NCBI GenBank assembly: GCA_008015155.1
Contig: SSFA01000020.1
Coordinates: forward strand, 62,001-126,000
Source of the DNA: Thiothrix sp.
GTDB lineage: Bacteria > Pseudomonadota > Gammaproteobacteria > Thiotrichales > Thiotrichaceae
DNA length: 64,000 bases
Direction of reading: 5' to 3'
Shown: piece after piece, positions 18,334 through 27,819 of the stretch
How the letters are laid out: each line of letters begins with the position of its first letter
Numbering within the stretch: the first letter of the stretch is position 1
The notes under the pieces: generated by a model
Database searches by the model: none
What the model saw: only the letters and a program-made list of their open reading frames with translations
Told to the model about the DNA's origin: nothing
Translations under genes and position numbers: made by a program

Positions 18334-19316
18334 GCTGCACTCCCGCCCATAATCATGGCCATCACAGCCATGCGTACAGCGATGCCATTCGTGACTTGTT
18401 CTAAGATGACTGAACGTACTCCATCAGCTACTTCTGTATCAATTTCAACGCCACGGTTAATCGGCCCTGGATGCATAACGATGGCATCTGGTTTAGTGAG
18501 TTCTAAGCGCTGTTCATTAAGGCCATATAATTTGGCAAACTCACGCTCTGAAGGTAGTAAAGCACCTGCCATCCGTTCACGCTGTAAACGCAACATGATC
18601 ACTACATCGGTGTCACGTAAGCCTTCATCCATATCATGAAAAACTTTTACTCCCATACGCTCAATATTAGCAGGGATAAGGGTTTTCGGGCCAATCACAC
18701 GTACCTCACCCGTTAAAAGCGTGGTGAGTGCATGAATTTGTGAGCGTGCTACACGGGAGTGTAGGACATCACCGACAATAGCAACTTTAAGCGGTTCGAA
18801 AGCGCCTTTCTTTTGGCGGATGGTGAACATATCCAACATTGCTTGGGTGGGATGGGCATGGCGACCATCACCCGCATTCAGGACACTAATATGGGGTGCT
18901 GCATAGCGGGCGATAAATTGCGCAGTGCCTGCATGTTCATGCCTGACAACAAACATATCCGCATTCATAGCCTCTAGATTTCGCACAGTATCTAATAAGG
19001 TTTCACCTTTAGCGGTTGAGGAAGTACGAATATCAAGGTTAATCACATCTGCACCGAGCCGTTGTGCCGCAATCTCGAAGGTAACCCGTGTGCGTGTAGA
19101 GTTCTCGAAAAACAGATTCATCACCGTTTTGCCACGCAACAACGGGGCTTTCTTCTGCTGTTTTGCCGGTAAGGTAACGAACTGTTCTGCACGATCCATA
19201 ATATCGTGCAGTAATTGATGGGGTAGTCCTTCAACAGTCAGGAAGTGATTTAATTGATTATCAGGTGCGAGCTGCATGCTCAAGGGCAAAGGGCCAGGCT
19301 TCAAATGAGGGTGCAT
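18330..19316 (-). CDS. pyrB: Aspartate carbamoyltransferase catalytic subunit
   Basis: Condenses carbamoyl phosphate and aspartate in the first committed step of pyrimidine synthesis. 328 residues. Carbamoyl phosphate loop [21 protein letters not shown]; the [12 protein letters not shown] segment; aspartate-binding [12 protein letters not shown]. It has the N-terminal extension ([16 protein letters not shown]...) seen in the Pseudomonas-type enzyme that pairs with PyrC'. Upstream by 49 bases is pyrR, downstream and overlapping is pyrC'; no pyrI regulatory subunit is present. Confidence 0.96.
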   Translation of the reverse strand: MHPHLKPGPLPLSMQLAPDNQLNHFLTVEGLPHQLLHDIMDRAEQFVTLPAKQQKKAPLLRGKTVMNLFFENSTRTRVTFEIAAQRLGADVINLDIRTSSTAKGETLLDTVRNLEAMNADMFVVRHEHAGTAQFIARYAAPHISVLNAGDGRHAHPTQAMLDMFTIRQKKGAFEPLKVAIVGDVLHSRVARSQIHALTTLLTGEVRVIGPKTLIPANIERMGVKVFHDMDEGLRDTDVVIMLRLQRERMAGALLPSEREFAKLYGLNEQRLELTKPDAIVMHPGPINRGVEIDTEVADGVRSVILEQVTNGIAVRMAVMAMIMGGSAA

Positions 19317-19365
19317 GAGGCATATTCGCTAGATGGCTAAGGTGGCGGTATTTTACAAGTTTGTG

Positions 19366-19896
19366 TCAGCCTGATAAACCCTTCCCTTGGGCTTTCCTGA
19401 CCAATTCCATCCGTAGTGGCTCTTGGGAAATCTGATAAATATATTCTTTACCCGGCTCTTCACGTAAAACACACACTTGTGGCTCAATCGGTAGCTCACG
19501 ACCTTGGCGTGCAACAATCGCAGCTAAGGTAATACTCGCAGGTCGACCATAGTCAAATAACTCATTCATGGCAGCACGAATCGTGCGTCCAGTGTGAATA
19601 ATGTCATCGACTAAAATAATATGCCGATCTTCTAAACTCAAAGGCAAGCGCGACGGTTCAGTCTGGACAGGCAAACCTGCACGATGATAATCGTCGCGAT
19701 AGAAGCTGATATTTAAAGTGCCCAATTCTTCGGTAAGTTGTAAGCGTTCATGTAAGACTTCCGCCAGCCATACCCCAGAGCGTTCAATCCCCACTAGAAC
19801 AGGATTTATAATCTGATGCTCGCTTAGATAAGTTTGTAGTTGTTCAGCCAGTTGGGTCAGTAAATCAGGTAAATTATAATTGTTGTTGGTGGGCAT
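19366..19896 (-). CDS. pyrR: PyrR-like pyrimidine regulator / uracil phosphoribosyltransferase
   Basis: 176 residues of the type I phosphoribosyltransferase fold. The PRPP-binding loop is ILVDDIIHTGRTIRAAM, with IVARQGRELPIEPQ later. In Gram-positive bacteria PyrR binds pyr mRNA; in Pseudomonas-type operons a homologue precedes pyrB as here, where it may act on transcription or only as a UPRTase. It overlaps ruvX by 23 bases. Which activity dominates cannot be told from the sequence. Confidence 0.88.
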   Translation of the reverse strand: MPTNNNYNLPDLLTQLAEQLQTYLSEHQIINPVLVGIERSGVWLAEVLHERLQLTEELGTLNISFYRDDYHRAGLPVQTEPSRLPLSLEDRHIILVDDIIHTGRTIRAAMNELFDYGRPASITLAAIVARQGRELPIEPQVCVLREEPGKEYIYQISQEPLRMELVRKAQGKGLSG

Positions 19897-20314
19897 ACTC
19901 TTGCATCCAATTCTCTAAAATAATCGCTGCGGCCAATTGGTCGATTTCTTCTTTACGAATTTTACGTTTACGACCCGCTTGGCGTGCAGTTTTCAAAACT
20001 TGTTCTGCTTCCCGCGAGGATAGCTGTTCGTTCGCAGTCTGCACAGGAAGCTTAGTACGTTTTTCAAGCTCGCGACAAAATTTTAGGATAGTTTCTTGCA
20101 TGCTGCTATCCGTACCGTCGAGTTTACGCGGCATACCGACGACTAACAGCTTAGGCCGCCATAGCTGAATTAAGCGCTCAATCCCTGCCCAGTCCGGCTG
20201 ATTATTTTGAGAGTATAAAACAGTTTGGGGAGTGGCTAAGCCAGTGAGCGTATTACCCACGGCAACGCCAGTACGTTGGAGACCAAAATCAAAACCTAAA
20301 ATCGTCATTGGCAT
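19874..20314 (-). CDS. ruvX: Pre-16S rRNA nuclease / RuvX (YqgF) family
   Basis: 146 residues with an RNase H-like fold. Strand-one Asp is present (ILGFDFGLQRTGVAVG), as are LLVVGMPRKLDGTDSSM and the closing IDQLAAAIIL. The usual D-E-R-L-S/T-T motif reads NEQLSS here (Asn95-Glu96-Gln97), so two of its three charged residues differ from the common form while the Glu remains. YqgF processes the 16S rRNA 5' end in E. coli. It abuts yqgE and overlaps pyrR, the order found in Pseudomonas. Confidence 0.88.
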   Translation of the reverse strand: MPMTILGFDFGLQRTGVAVGNTLTGLATPQTVLYSQNNQPDWAGIERLIQLWRPKLLVVGMPRKLDGTDSSMQETILKFCRELEKRTKLPVQTANEQLSSREAEQVLKTARQAGRKRKIRKEEIDQLAAAIILENWMQEYAHQQQL

Positions 20315-20878
20315 TTAGCTATGCCCAGCCACTGAGCCTAGTAAGGTAACATCAATACCCAAAGTAGAGGCTGCCCCTCGCCAACGATGTGGATAAGGCA
20401 TATCGAAAAGAATGGAATTGTTCGCATCGCAGGTCAGCCAAGCATTCTCTTTAATTTCTTGCTCTAACTGCCCCGGACTCCAGCCTGCACAACCGAGTAC
20501 AAGCAGAAATTGATCCGGGCCATCACCCGCCGCAATATCCACTAAAATATCCCGAGAGGAGGTAATCGAAAGATTCTCTGCGATATGCAGGGTACTTTCC
20601 CAGGCCCGATTCGTATTATGGAGCACAAATCCCTGTTCAGCTTGTACGGGGCCACCACTCATAGCCACACGATTCGCTAGCCGTGCGTCAGTCACTTCAA
20701 TATCTAATTGCGCTAATAGTTCACCAAAAGTGACCTCTAGTGGACGGTTGATAGTCACACCAAAAGCCCCTTGCTCATCATGCTGGCAAATTAAGGTCAC
20801 GGTATGATCAAAATTTGGATCATGCATGCTAGGCATGGCAATCAATAAATTGTTACGCAAATTAGAAATGGCCTGCAT
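20315..20878 (-). CDS. yqgE: YqgE/AlgH family protein
   Basis: 187 residues, cytoplasmic, of unresolved function; it is called AlgH in Pseudomonas because of an early link to alginate regulation. Family marks: LLIAMPSMHDPNFDHTV at the N-terminus, ICQHDEQGAFGVTINRPLE, SGGPVQAEQGFVLH, and LLVLGCAGWSPGQLEQEI. It sits directly between tonB (5 bases) and ruvX (0 bases) in the conserved operon. Confidence 0.94.
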   Translation of the reverse strand: MQAISNLRNNLLIAMPSMHDPNFDHTVTLICQHDEQGAFGVTINRPLEVTFGELLAQLDIEVTDARLANRVAMSGGPVQAEQGFVLHNTNRAWESTLHIAENLSITSSRDILVDIAAGDGPDQFLLVLGCAGWSPGQLEQEIKENAWLTCDANNSILFDMPYPHRWRGAASTLGIDVTLLGSVAGHS

Positions 20879-20883
20879 AGACT

Positions 20884-21753
20884 CTATTCTGTGTTGAAAG
20901 TACCGCTATGGAAAATCCAAGTGCGGGTAATATTTAATTGATCCCATTTTTTACGAATATCCGCGGGCAAGGGCGGATAAGGGGAGGCTAAGCGCACAAT
21001 GCGTAAAGCTGCTTTATCCAATAGATTGAAGCCCGATGATACATCAATTTGGCTGTCAACTACGCGCCCCGCATGGTCAAGCGTCACATTTAAAATCAGC
21101 TTACCACTCATATTGCGGCGAATAGCTTCCTCAGGGAAGTTAATATTACCAATCCGTTCAATTTTTTTGATCCAACTGTCAATATACTCAGCTTCAACCG
21201 CACTTTTAGCACTGACCGCATCAATGAAATGAATCCGTGGACGCCGCGCATATTGTGCTTCTGCAGCATCAACTTCTGCTAATAATTGTGCAATTTCCTG
21301 TGCACTATCTGCGGTTATCTCAGCAATGAGATTGTGTGTAGTCTCAGGTTGGTCGGGTTCTTTACTCAATTCAGTAAAGGTTGAGGCTTTAGTGGTCAAG
21401 ATTTGCGGATCAATCTTGGCGGCTAAGTCTTCAGTGCTCGCTTGTGACTGAAGCGGTGCTTCGCCTGCATTATTTTGTGGTAATAAAGAAGCTAAGGGAC
21501 TACGCGGCTTATTATCCTCATCTTCTGTACCACTCGCTTCTTGATTGGCTTGTGCTAAAAAATTGACTTCTTTTGGGGTAGCTTCGCTAGGTGTTGGTAC
21601 AATGGTAATATCGAGCGCTGGCGGGATAGCCAACCTTGGCAACACCAGAGGCGCAAAGGAAATACCAAAAATAATAGCTGCATGTACTGCCAGCGCTAAG
21701 GGCAAGGTCTTCAGCAATGGATGATGATTCGTTGCGTACATCGCCTCGTTCAT
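20884..21753 (-). CDS. TonB family energy transducer
   Basis: 289 residues. One N-terminal membrane helix (LPLALAVHAAIIFGISFAPLVL), a periplasmic spacer rich in acidic and small residues, then a TonB C-terminal domain (residues about 185-285: NINFPEEAIRRNMSGKLILNVTLDHAGRVVDSQI...LDKAALRIVRLASPYPPL). It transmits proton-motive force to an outer-membrane receptor or serves a related envelope role. The spacer has none of the Pro-Lys/Pro-Glu repeats of classical TonB, which puts it in the TonB3-like group found ahead of yqgE in pseudomonads. It is the first gene of the eight-gene minus-strand operon. Confidence 0.9.
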   Translation of the reverse strand: MNEAMYATNHHPLLKTLPLALAVHAAIIFGISFAPLVLPRLAIPPALDITIVPTPSEATPKEVNFLAQANQEASGTEDEDNKPRSPLASLLPQNNAGEAPLQSQASTEDLAAKIDPQILTTKASTFTELSKEPDQPETTHNLIAEITADSAQEIAQLLAEVDAAEAQYARRPRIHFIDAVSAKSAVEAEYIDSWIKKIERIGNINFPEEAIRRNMSGKLILNVTLDHAGRVVDSQIDVSSGFNLLDKAALRIVRLASPYPPLPADIRKKWDQLNITRTWIFHSGTFNTE

Positions 21754-21879
21754 GAGTATCGTCTATCTAGGTAGCTAAATGATTCTATTATTTGGGCCAT
21801 CAACAGCCCTTGGTTATTTACCCTATCTTATTTAATAGTAACATTAGGTGTTTTGGATAGGTAGCTTTCTCTTAACAGC

Positions 21880-22692
21880 TTATTTTCGGTTAGCAGAGGA
21901 TTTGCCTAGAATTTTTGCTATCCGATAACCATCATTAGCATTTAAATCATGTTGTCCCTCACTGAACACCGTTTCAGTTTGTCCATTTAAAGCAAACACA
22001 TTGTGCATATTCTGACTGTGTGGAGGGACTACCAAATCACTGGATTCAGGACGTTTGCTTTGACGCACAATCGAAACATAACGGATGGCAGGGTGCGCTT
22101 GATGGTTCAGCCAATATAAAAAATTCCCCGGACGCTCTTCGCGTAGCTCGGTATATAACTGCCTAGAGCGGGGTAAGTTGATCCCGAAGCCTGCAGCCAA
22201 ATCGGCTAAAGGTGTATTCATAGCAACTTCAGATAAGTCAGCCCAAGGTGTACCCGTGTGAGGGGTAGCAATCGTAATCAGCGTATGTACAGGGACGGTG
22301 TTGAGGGTGACCAGCCAATAACGTCCCACCAAACCACCTGCAGAATGCCCAACCAAAGACAATGGCTCTTTGCGCTTTGCCGACAGTGCTTTTAAATACT
22401 GATCTAAGACCACAGCTTGCTGGGTAAGCGAAAGCTGATTCGGTAATTCGAGGGTATAGAGTACTTTTTTAGGGCGCTTGGCGAGTACGGTGCTATTGAC
22501 GATGCCACGCGGGGTTAACATTAAATTACCACCATCCACCCACCCTGAAGCTTCTAAAGCTGAGGTGACATGCTGAAAACGCCAAGCCATGCCTTGTTCT
22601 TGAAAGCCGGGAATTAATACTAAGGTTTCTGCCTGAGCCAGTGTGCTAACTAGACTAAAGCTGAGTATGGCGAGCTGCTTAAATAACTTCAT
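21880..22692 (-). CDS. Secreted alpha/beta hydrolase (lipase-like)
   Basis: 270 residues with a signal peptide (MKLFKQLAILSFSLVSTLAQAE). Nucleophile elbow LVGHSAGGLVGRYWL places the catalytic serine at Ser117; LVLIPGF near the N-terminus is the oxyanion strand, and a late EGQHDLNANDG can supply the catalytic His. It resembles triacylglycerol-lipase/acetyltransferase proteins in Pseudomonas-like genomes, but the substrate is unknown. It is a single gene, divergent from a HAD phosphatase with 70 bases between the starts. Confidence 0.82.
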   Translation of the reverse strand: MKLFKQLAILSFSLVSTLAQAETLVLIPGFQEQGMAWRFQHVTSALEASGWVDGGNLMLTPRGIVNSTVLAKRPKKVLYTLELPNQLSLTQQAVVLDQYLKALSAKRKEPLSLVGHSAGGLVGRYWLVTLNTVPVHTLITIATPHTGTPWADLSEVAMNTPLADLAAGFGINLPRSRQLYTELREERPGNFLYWLNHQAHPAIRYVSIVRQSKRPESSDLVVPPHSQNMHNVFALNGQTETVFSEGQHDLNANDGYRIAKILGKSSANRK

Positions 22693-22762
22693 AGTTTATC
22701 CTGAGCGGTTAAGGCAGTTATTTACTGCTAGTATATAGTTTTTCTTAGCCTGAAGACTGCTA

Positions 22763-23449
22763 ATGACCATTCGCTGTATTGCCTTTGATTTAGACGATAC
22801 ACTTTGGGATTGCCAAAGTGTGATTGAACATGCCGAGCAAACCTTATACGGCTATTTGCAAGCTTACTATCCGCGGATTCGGGAGCACTATCCCAGTTTA
22901 GATAGCTTAGTCAGCAGTCGCTTAGCTTATGCTGCACAGCATCCTGATTTGCAGCATGACTTAAGTAGTTTGCGTACCCGTTGGTTACAGCAAGTATTTA
23001 CAGAAACGGCTTATGATCCAGCGAATGCCGAGCAAGCCTTTCAAGTGTTTTGGCAAGCCCGCAATCAAGTTCAGTTTTTTCCAGAGGTTTTGCCAAGTTT
23101 AGAGCGTTTGGCGCAAACCTACTCGCTAGGAGTCATTACCAATGGCAACGCAGATGTACATCATATTGGGATTGGGCATCTCTTTGAGTTTGCCTTAAGC
23201 TCTGCTGCGGCTGGTGTCGCTAAACCGCATCCTGCTATTTTTCAGCAAGCTTTAGCTAAAGTTAAAATCCAAGCTCATCAGATGGTTTATGTCGGTGATG
23301 ATCCAGAAAAAGATGTAATTGGCGCTCAGCAAGCTGGATTACGTACTATCTGGTTCAATGCGCAACAACGCGACTTACCTTTAGGACTAAAGCCGGATGC
23401 GATCATGACAAATTTTGCTGAAATAGAAGCACTACTTAAATTATTATAA
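22763..23449 (+). CDS. HAD family hydrolase (YigB-like phosphatase)
   Basis: 228 residues. HAD motif I is FDLDDTLWDC, motif II ITNGNAD, motif III the lysine in VAKPHPAIF, motif IV VGDDPEKDVIGAQQAG; all four are intact, so it is an active phosphatase by sequence. A helical cap sits between motifs I and II as in the YjjG/YigB group, some of which dephosphorylate FMN or phosphosugars. The substrate cannot be named. It is followed by relA after 84 bases. Confidence 0.88.
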   Translation: MTIRCIAFDLDDTLWDCQSVIEHAEQTLYGYLQAYYPRIREHYPSLDSLVSSRLAYAAQHPDLQHDLSSLRTRWLQQVFTETAYDPANAEQAFQVFWQARNQVQFFPEVLPSLERLAQTYSLGVITNGNADVHHIGIGHLFEFALSSAAAGVAKPHPAIFQQALAKVKIQAHQMVYVGDDPEKDVIGAQQAGLRTIWFNAQQRDLPLGLKPDAIMTNFAEIEALLKLL

Positions 23450-23533
23450 CGGCTTCTACGGGCGTTCTTACTCACTAGAATAATTTATAACTGCCAATAG
23501 CTTCATGGATGAAGACGGATAGGATATTTCAGT

Positions 23534-25687
23534 ATGCAACACAGCCAAACCGTCCATGCTAAATCTCGTGACCTAGATACTTGGGCGCAGCGTTTATGGG
23601 TATCCAACCAAGAGCGCGATTTAGAATTGCTGTATCAAGCGCTGCCACCTTTATTAGAGCGCGATGAATGTGAACCTCTCCAGCCCTGTAGTTTAGATGT
23701 GGCTGAGAATCTGCGTCTGATTGAAGCCGAACAGCTGACCTTATTAGCTGCTTTGCTTTCTGATCCTGTTTATGCCAGTGCTTTAAAGCAAGGTGAGATT
23801 GAGCGGGCTTATGGCGCTCAAGTCAGCCGTGTTTGTTTAGGCATGCAAAGTTTGCATTCCTTTCGAGAAAATACGGCTGCAGCCGCTGATCCTACGCAAA
23901 AAGAACAAGCTGAATTAGTCCGCAATATGCTGCTCTCAATGGTAGGCGATATGCGGGCGGTACTGATTAAATTGGCTTGGCAATTACAATATTTGCGTTT
24001 ATTAGCGCGTGAGGAATTAGGGCCTATTCATACTCATGCAGCTAATTTAACTATGATGCTATTTGCACCTTTAGCCAATCGTCTAGGCATCAGCCAAATT
24101 AAATGGGAGCTGGAAGATCTCTCCTTCCGTTTTTTAGAACCCCAACAGTATAAAAGTATTGCCAAAGCCTTAGCGAATACGCGTTTACAGCGTGAAAACT
24201 ATATTAATGAATTTATTCATTACATTGAAGCTATGCTGGCTGAGGCAAATATTAAAGCTACGGTTTACGGGCGACCTAAGCATATTTATAGCATTTGGAA
24301 AAAAATGCAGCGAAAGCATGTCCCCATTGATCAGCTTTACGATTTACGCGCGATTCGTATTATTGTGGATGACAATGATATCTGCTACGAAGTCTTAAGC
24401 ATGGTGCATGCGCGCTGGCCTTATATTCAAGAAGAGTTTGATAATTATATTGCCCATGCAAAATCCAATGGTTATCAGTCTATTCATACCGTAGTGATTG
24501 GTCCTCAAGATCGTGCGGTGGAAATTCAAATTCGTACTCATGATATGCATCAATTTGCAGAGTTAGGTGTGGCGGCCCATTGGCGCTATAAGGAAGGTAG
24601 CCGCTATGATCGTAATTTAGAACGTGTGATTAATTCCATGCGTCGACTGTTAGATGCTGACATCGACGATGGTGAGTTATTGGAGGATTTTCAGGCTGAG
24701 CTATTCTCAGATCGAGTCTTTGTGGTCACCCCTAAAGGCAAAGTGATTGACTTGATCAAAGGGGCAACTCCTATTGATTTCGCTTACGCAATACACACTG
24801 ACATTGGTCATCGTTGTCATAGTGCCCGAGTCAATGATCGCTTAACTTCACTCAATTACGAATTAAGGAATGGGGATAAGGTCGAGATTATTACCAGTAA
24901 AGAACCGCGCCCGAAAATGAACTGGCTGAATAGCAGCTTGAATTTTATTAAAGCGCCTCGGACTAGGCAAAAAATCAATCACTGGTTTCGGCAACAAAAC
25001 CATGAGCGCAATTACCAAGAAGGCCTATCTATTCTTGATCGCCATAAGCATTTATTGAATTTTCCTAATCTTAAGCCCAGTGATTTATATCAGCAGTTTG
25101 GCCGCCAAAATGAGCGTGATTTTTTGATTGCCCTCGGTCGGGGTGATATTACACCGAAGCAATTTACGGATTCTTTGATTCGCTCCCGCTCTACTGAAAT
25201 TCCGCTGCGGAAGATTAAAAAGGTAGCACCTACTAAACAAATCGGTGGGGTGAGTGTGCAAGGTGTGTCGGATTTAGTCACACAAATCGCTCAGTGCTGC
25301 CAACCCCTGCAAGGCGAAGCGATTATTGGTTATATAACGATTGGGCGTGGGGTATCGGTGCATCGTACCGATTGCAAAAATATACTACATTTGAATGATG
25401 AGCAGAAAAGACGCTTAGTTGATGTCAGTTGGCGAGGGGGGACCATGGATTATGCAGTTGATATTCAGGTGTCTGGGGAAAATAAGCCAGGCTTAGTACG
25501 CGACGTGGCTGATGTTTTGGCACGTTTAAATATTAATATTCACGAGATCAATACCTTGCCACGTGAGAATGATGAAGTCTCATTTATCAATTTAACAATT
25601 CAGATTCAGGATATTGAGCAATTATCCGAAGTATTAGAACGTCTCATGCAACTGCCTTCAGTCAGAGACGCACAACGTCGCTCTTGA
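23534..25687 (+). CDS. relA: GTP pyrophosphokinase RelA
   Basis: Ribosome-bound (p)ppGpp synthetase that starts the stringent response to amino-acid starvation. 717 residues. The N-terminal hydrolase-like domain lacks the HD metal motif, so it should be synthetase-only, as in E. coli RelA. Synthetase motifs: YGRPKHIYSIWKKM, LYDLRAIRIIV, EEFDNYIAHAKSNGYQSIHT. A TGS domain (VFVVTPKGKVIDLIKGATPIDFAY) and a zinc-finger-like CCQPLQGEAI follow, then a C-terminal ACT/RRM domain (VDIQVSGENKPGLVRDVADVL). A ribosome site (AGGA) precedes the ATG. It ends 9 bases from convergent gspC. Confidence 0.95.
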   Translation: MQHSQTVHAKSRDLDTWAQRLWVSNQERDLELLYQALPPLLERDECEPLQPCSLDVAENLRLIEAEQLTLLAALLSDPVYASALKQGEIERAYGAQVSRVCLGMQSLHSFRENTAAAADPTQKEQAELVRNMLLSMVGDMRAVLIKLAWQLQYLRLLAREELGPIHTHAANLTMMLFAPLANRLGISQIKWELEDLSFRFLEPQQYKSIAKALANTRLQRENYINEFIHYIEAMLAEANIKATVYGRPKHIYSIWKKMQRKHVPIDQLYDLRAIRIIVDDNDICYEVLSMVHARWPYIQEEFDNYIAHAKSNGYQSIHTVVIGPQDRAVEIQIRTHDMHQFAELGVAAHWRYKEGSRYDRNLERVINSMRRLLDADIDDGELLEDFQAELFSDRVFVVTPKGKVIDLIKGATPIDFAYAIHTDIGHRCHSARVNDRLTSLNYELRNGDKVEIITSKEPRPKMNWLNSSLNFIKAPRTRQKINHWFRQQNHERNYQEGLSILDRHKHLLNFPNLKPSDLYQQFGRQNERDFLIALGRGDITPKQFTDSLIRSRSTEIPLRKIKKVAPTKQIGGVSVQGVSDLVTQIAQCCQPLQGEAIIGYITIGRGVSVHRTDCKNILHLNDEQKRRLVDVSWRGGTMDYAVDIQVSGENKPGLVRDVADVLARLNINIHEINTLPRENDEVSFINLTIQIQDIEQLSEVLERLMQLPSVRDAQRRS

Positions 25688-25696
25688 AAGGCTTAG

Positions 25697-26767
25697 CTAA
25701 AAACTGACCTGTACCGAAGTTGTTTGCCCAGCACGTAAGACGGTTAAATTTGCGCTAGCACTATTCATTAAGCCTTGCATAGCCTGCAAGCTAGAGGAGT
25801 TGCTATTCAAAGGAGTCCCATTAATTCCAGTGACTATATCCCCTGCTTGTAAGCCAGTGAGTCTAAACAAAGCCTCATTTTGTCCTGGAACTACTCTAAA
25901 CCCTGTCAGTTGACCTTTTTCAGAGACGGGGCTAGGGCGAACCAGTTCAAGTAACTTTAAATTGTTTTGGGCAACTTGTTGGCGAAAATTACTCAATTCA
26001 GAAGCGCCACCTGCATTGGCTTCAGGATCTACTGCTGGTTGCGGTACTTGTGGAGGAGGGATTGCTCCTGGTGCAAGGGGTGCTTGAGGTGCATCCCCTT
26101 CTTCATCTGATTCTTCTTGTTGTAATTTTTGCTGTTCAAGCTGTTGTTGTTGCAGCATTAATTGATCAGGAACCATTTCTGGTTCTGGTTCAGGGATATA
26201 TTCCTCAACCGGAGCAGCTGCTCCTGCTGACTCACTAATTTTAGGCATGCCTAAAGTTTCAATTTTACCTTGCCAACTAATTTCAACTTTGTCAGGAAAT
26301 ACTTTTTCTAAAGTAGCGCCATTACTTTCGGCGATAGCTTCACCAATGCTGACTACTTTTTGGCTAGACCCACCAACTTCAATAACAGCTACCCCATTTT
26401 TATTAGGCAGCGCATAAACGCCAACGAGTTTTAAAGGAACCCGTGGTGTTTTAGGAGGCGGAGCAGGCGCTGGTTTAACGGCCGCTGTAGGAGCAGGAGT
26501 TCTAGGTGGCTGATAAACGCCTAATAAATGATAGTTTGCTAATTCTTGACCAATGTCAGTGGCGCTAGCATTCGCTGGAATCACCTCGACTGCTGGAGCA
26601 ATCTCAGTTTGATTAGCTGCAGTCAAAGCCGCAGGATCAGCTGGAAAGAGAGTCCAAGTCAAGCGCGCTAGAAGAAAACCACTGAGTATGACGAGTAAAA
26701 AAGTCACATGATCAGGAAGTTTCTCCAGCATACGATCCAACAATTGTTGTTGCTTAAGCTTTTGCAT
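25697..26767 (-). CDS. gspC: Type II secretion system protein GspC
   Basis: Inner-membrane protein that links the inner-membrane platform to the secretin. 356 residues: one membrane helix (VTFLLVILSGFLLARLTWTLF), a GspC homology region (LANYHLLGVYQ...VPLKLVGVYALPNKNGVAVIEVGG), a proline/glutamine-rich linker (MLQQQQLEQQKLQQEE), and a C-terminal PDZ domain (GFRVVPGQNEALFRLTGLQAGDIVTGINGTPL). The neighbour is a nucleotide-sugar epimerase, not gspD, so it is separated from the rest of the secretion operon. Confidence 0.88.
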   Translation of the reverse strand: MQKLKQQQLLDRMLEKLPDHVTFLLVILSGFLLARLTWTLFPADPAALTAANQTEIAPAVEVIPANASATDIGQELANYHLLGVYQPPRTPAPTAAVKPAPAPPPKTPRVPLKLVGVYALPNKNGVAVIEVGGSSQKVVSIGEAIAESNGATLEKVFPDKVEISWQGKIETLGMPKISESAGAAAPVEEYIPEPEPEMVPDQLMLQQQQLEQQKLQQEESDEEGDAPQAPLAPGAIPPPQVPQPAVDPEANAGGASELSNFRQQVAQNNLKLLELVRPSPVSEKGQLTGFRVVPGQNEALFRLTGLQAGDIVTGINGTPLNSNSSSLQAMQGLMNSASANLTVLRAGQTTSVQVSF

Positions 26768-26784
26768 AGATCAAACCTGTGCAG

Positions 26785-27807
26785 TCAAAAATCAACCTTA
26801 TAATACGCACGATACCAGCTGATAAACCGACTTGTGCCTTCATAAACGGAAGTACTAGGTCGATAGCCAACAGCTTTCACCAAATCCTCAACATCAGCAA
26901 AAGTGTCGGGTACATCGCCGGGTTGCAAGGGTAGAAGATTTAGCTGTGCTTTTCTACCTAAATGTGACTCCAATGCAACAATATAATCAAGCAGCTCAAT
27001 TGGTTGCTGTTGTCCTATATTATAGACTCGCCACGGCGCGGAACTACTACTTGGATCAGGTTTTTTGCCATTCCAAACGGTATTTTTCGCAGCAGGCTGA
27101 TCTAAGACATGAATTACGCCTTCAACAATGTCATCAATATAAGTAAAGTCACGGCGATGTTTGCCATAATTATAAACATCAATCGTTTCGCCCGCTAAAA
27201 TTGCTTTAGTAAATTTAATGGGAGCCATATCTGGACGTCCCCACGGGCCATAGACTGTAAAAAACCGTAAGCCTGTTGTGGGCAATGCATATAAATGCGA
27301 ATAAGCATGTGCCATTAACTCATTGGCCTTCTTCGAAGCAGCATACAATGACAGTGGATGGTCGACATTATCATGCACTGAATAAGGCATGCTTTCATTA
27401 GCACCATAAACTGAGCTAGAGGAGGCATAAACTAAATGCTCAATTTTTTGCTGGCGGCAACCTTCTAAAATATGTGCAAAACCTACCAAATTGCTATCGA
27501 TATAGGCTAAGGGGTTTTCTAGGGAGTAACGCACGCCAGCTTGGGCTGCCAAGTGGATAACTTTGTCAAAGGGTTGCTCAGCAAATAATTTAGCAATGCC
27601 TGCACGATCCGCTAAATCCATTTTCAGGAATTGAAAACGCTGCTCATGATCTTGTTCTTGAAGATGGACTAAGCGATCTTGCTTTAACTGCACTGAGTAG
27701 TAGTCGTTTAGGTTATCCAAACCAACCACGCTATCACCGCGTTTTAACAGTGACAGGGCTACATGCATTCCTATAAAGCCGGCTGCACCTGTAACAAGTA
27801 CATGCAT
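26785..27807 (-). CDS. NAD-dependent nucleotide-sugar epimerase (UDP-glucuronate 4-epimerase-like)
   Basis: 340-residue short-chain dehydrogenase of the extended type. NAD-binding [15 protein letters not shown], the [13 protein letters not shown] loop, catalytic [11 protein letters not shown] (Tyr-x-x-x-Lys) and Ser/Thr in YASSSSVYG are all present. The [14 protein letters not shown] and [14 protein letters not shown] segments fit the CapI/UDP-GlcA 4-epimerase group, giving UDP-galacturonate for surface polysaccharide. It lies between purC (12 bases) and gspC (17 bases) on the same strand, unusual partners for a polysaccharide gene. Confidence 0.87.
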   Translation of the reverse strand: MHVLVTGAAGFIGMHVALSLLKRGDSVVGLDNLNDYYSVQLKQDRLVHLQEQDHEQRFQFLKMDLADRAGIAKLFAEQPFDKVIHLAAQAGVRYSLENPLAYIDSNLVGFAHILEGCRQQKIEHLVYASSSSVYGANESMPYSVHDNVDHPLSLYAASKKANELMAHAYSHLYALPTTGLRFFTVYGPWGRPDMAPIKFTKAILAGETIDVYNYGKHRRDFTYIDDIVEGVIHVLDQPAAKNTVWNGKKPDPSSSSAPWRVYNIGQQQPIELLDYIVALESHLGRKAQLNLLPLQPGDVPDTFADVEDLVKAVGYRPSTSVYEGTSRFISWYRAYYKVDF

Positions 27808-27819
27808 TGCTAAAATTCC

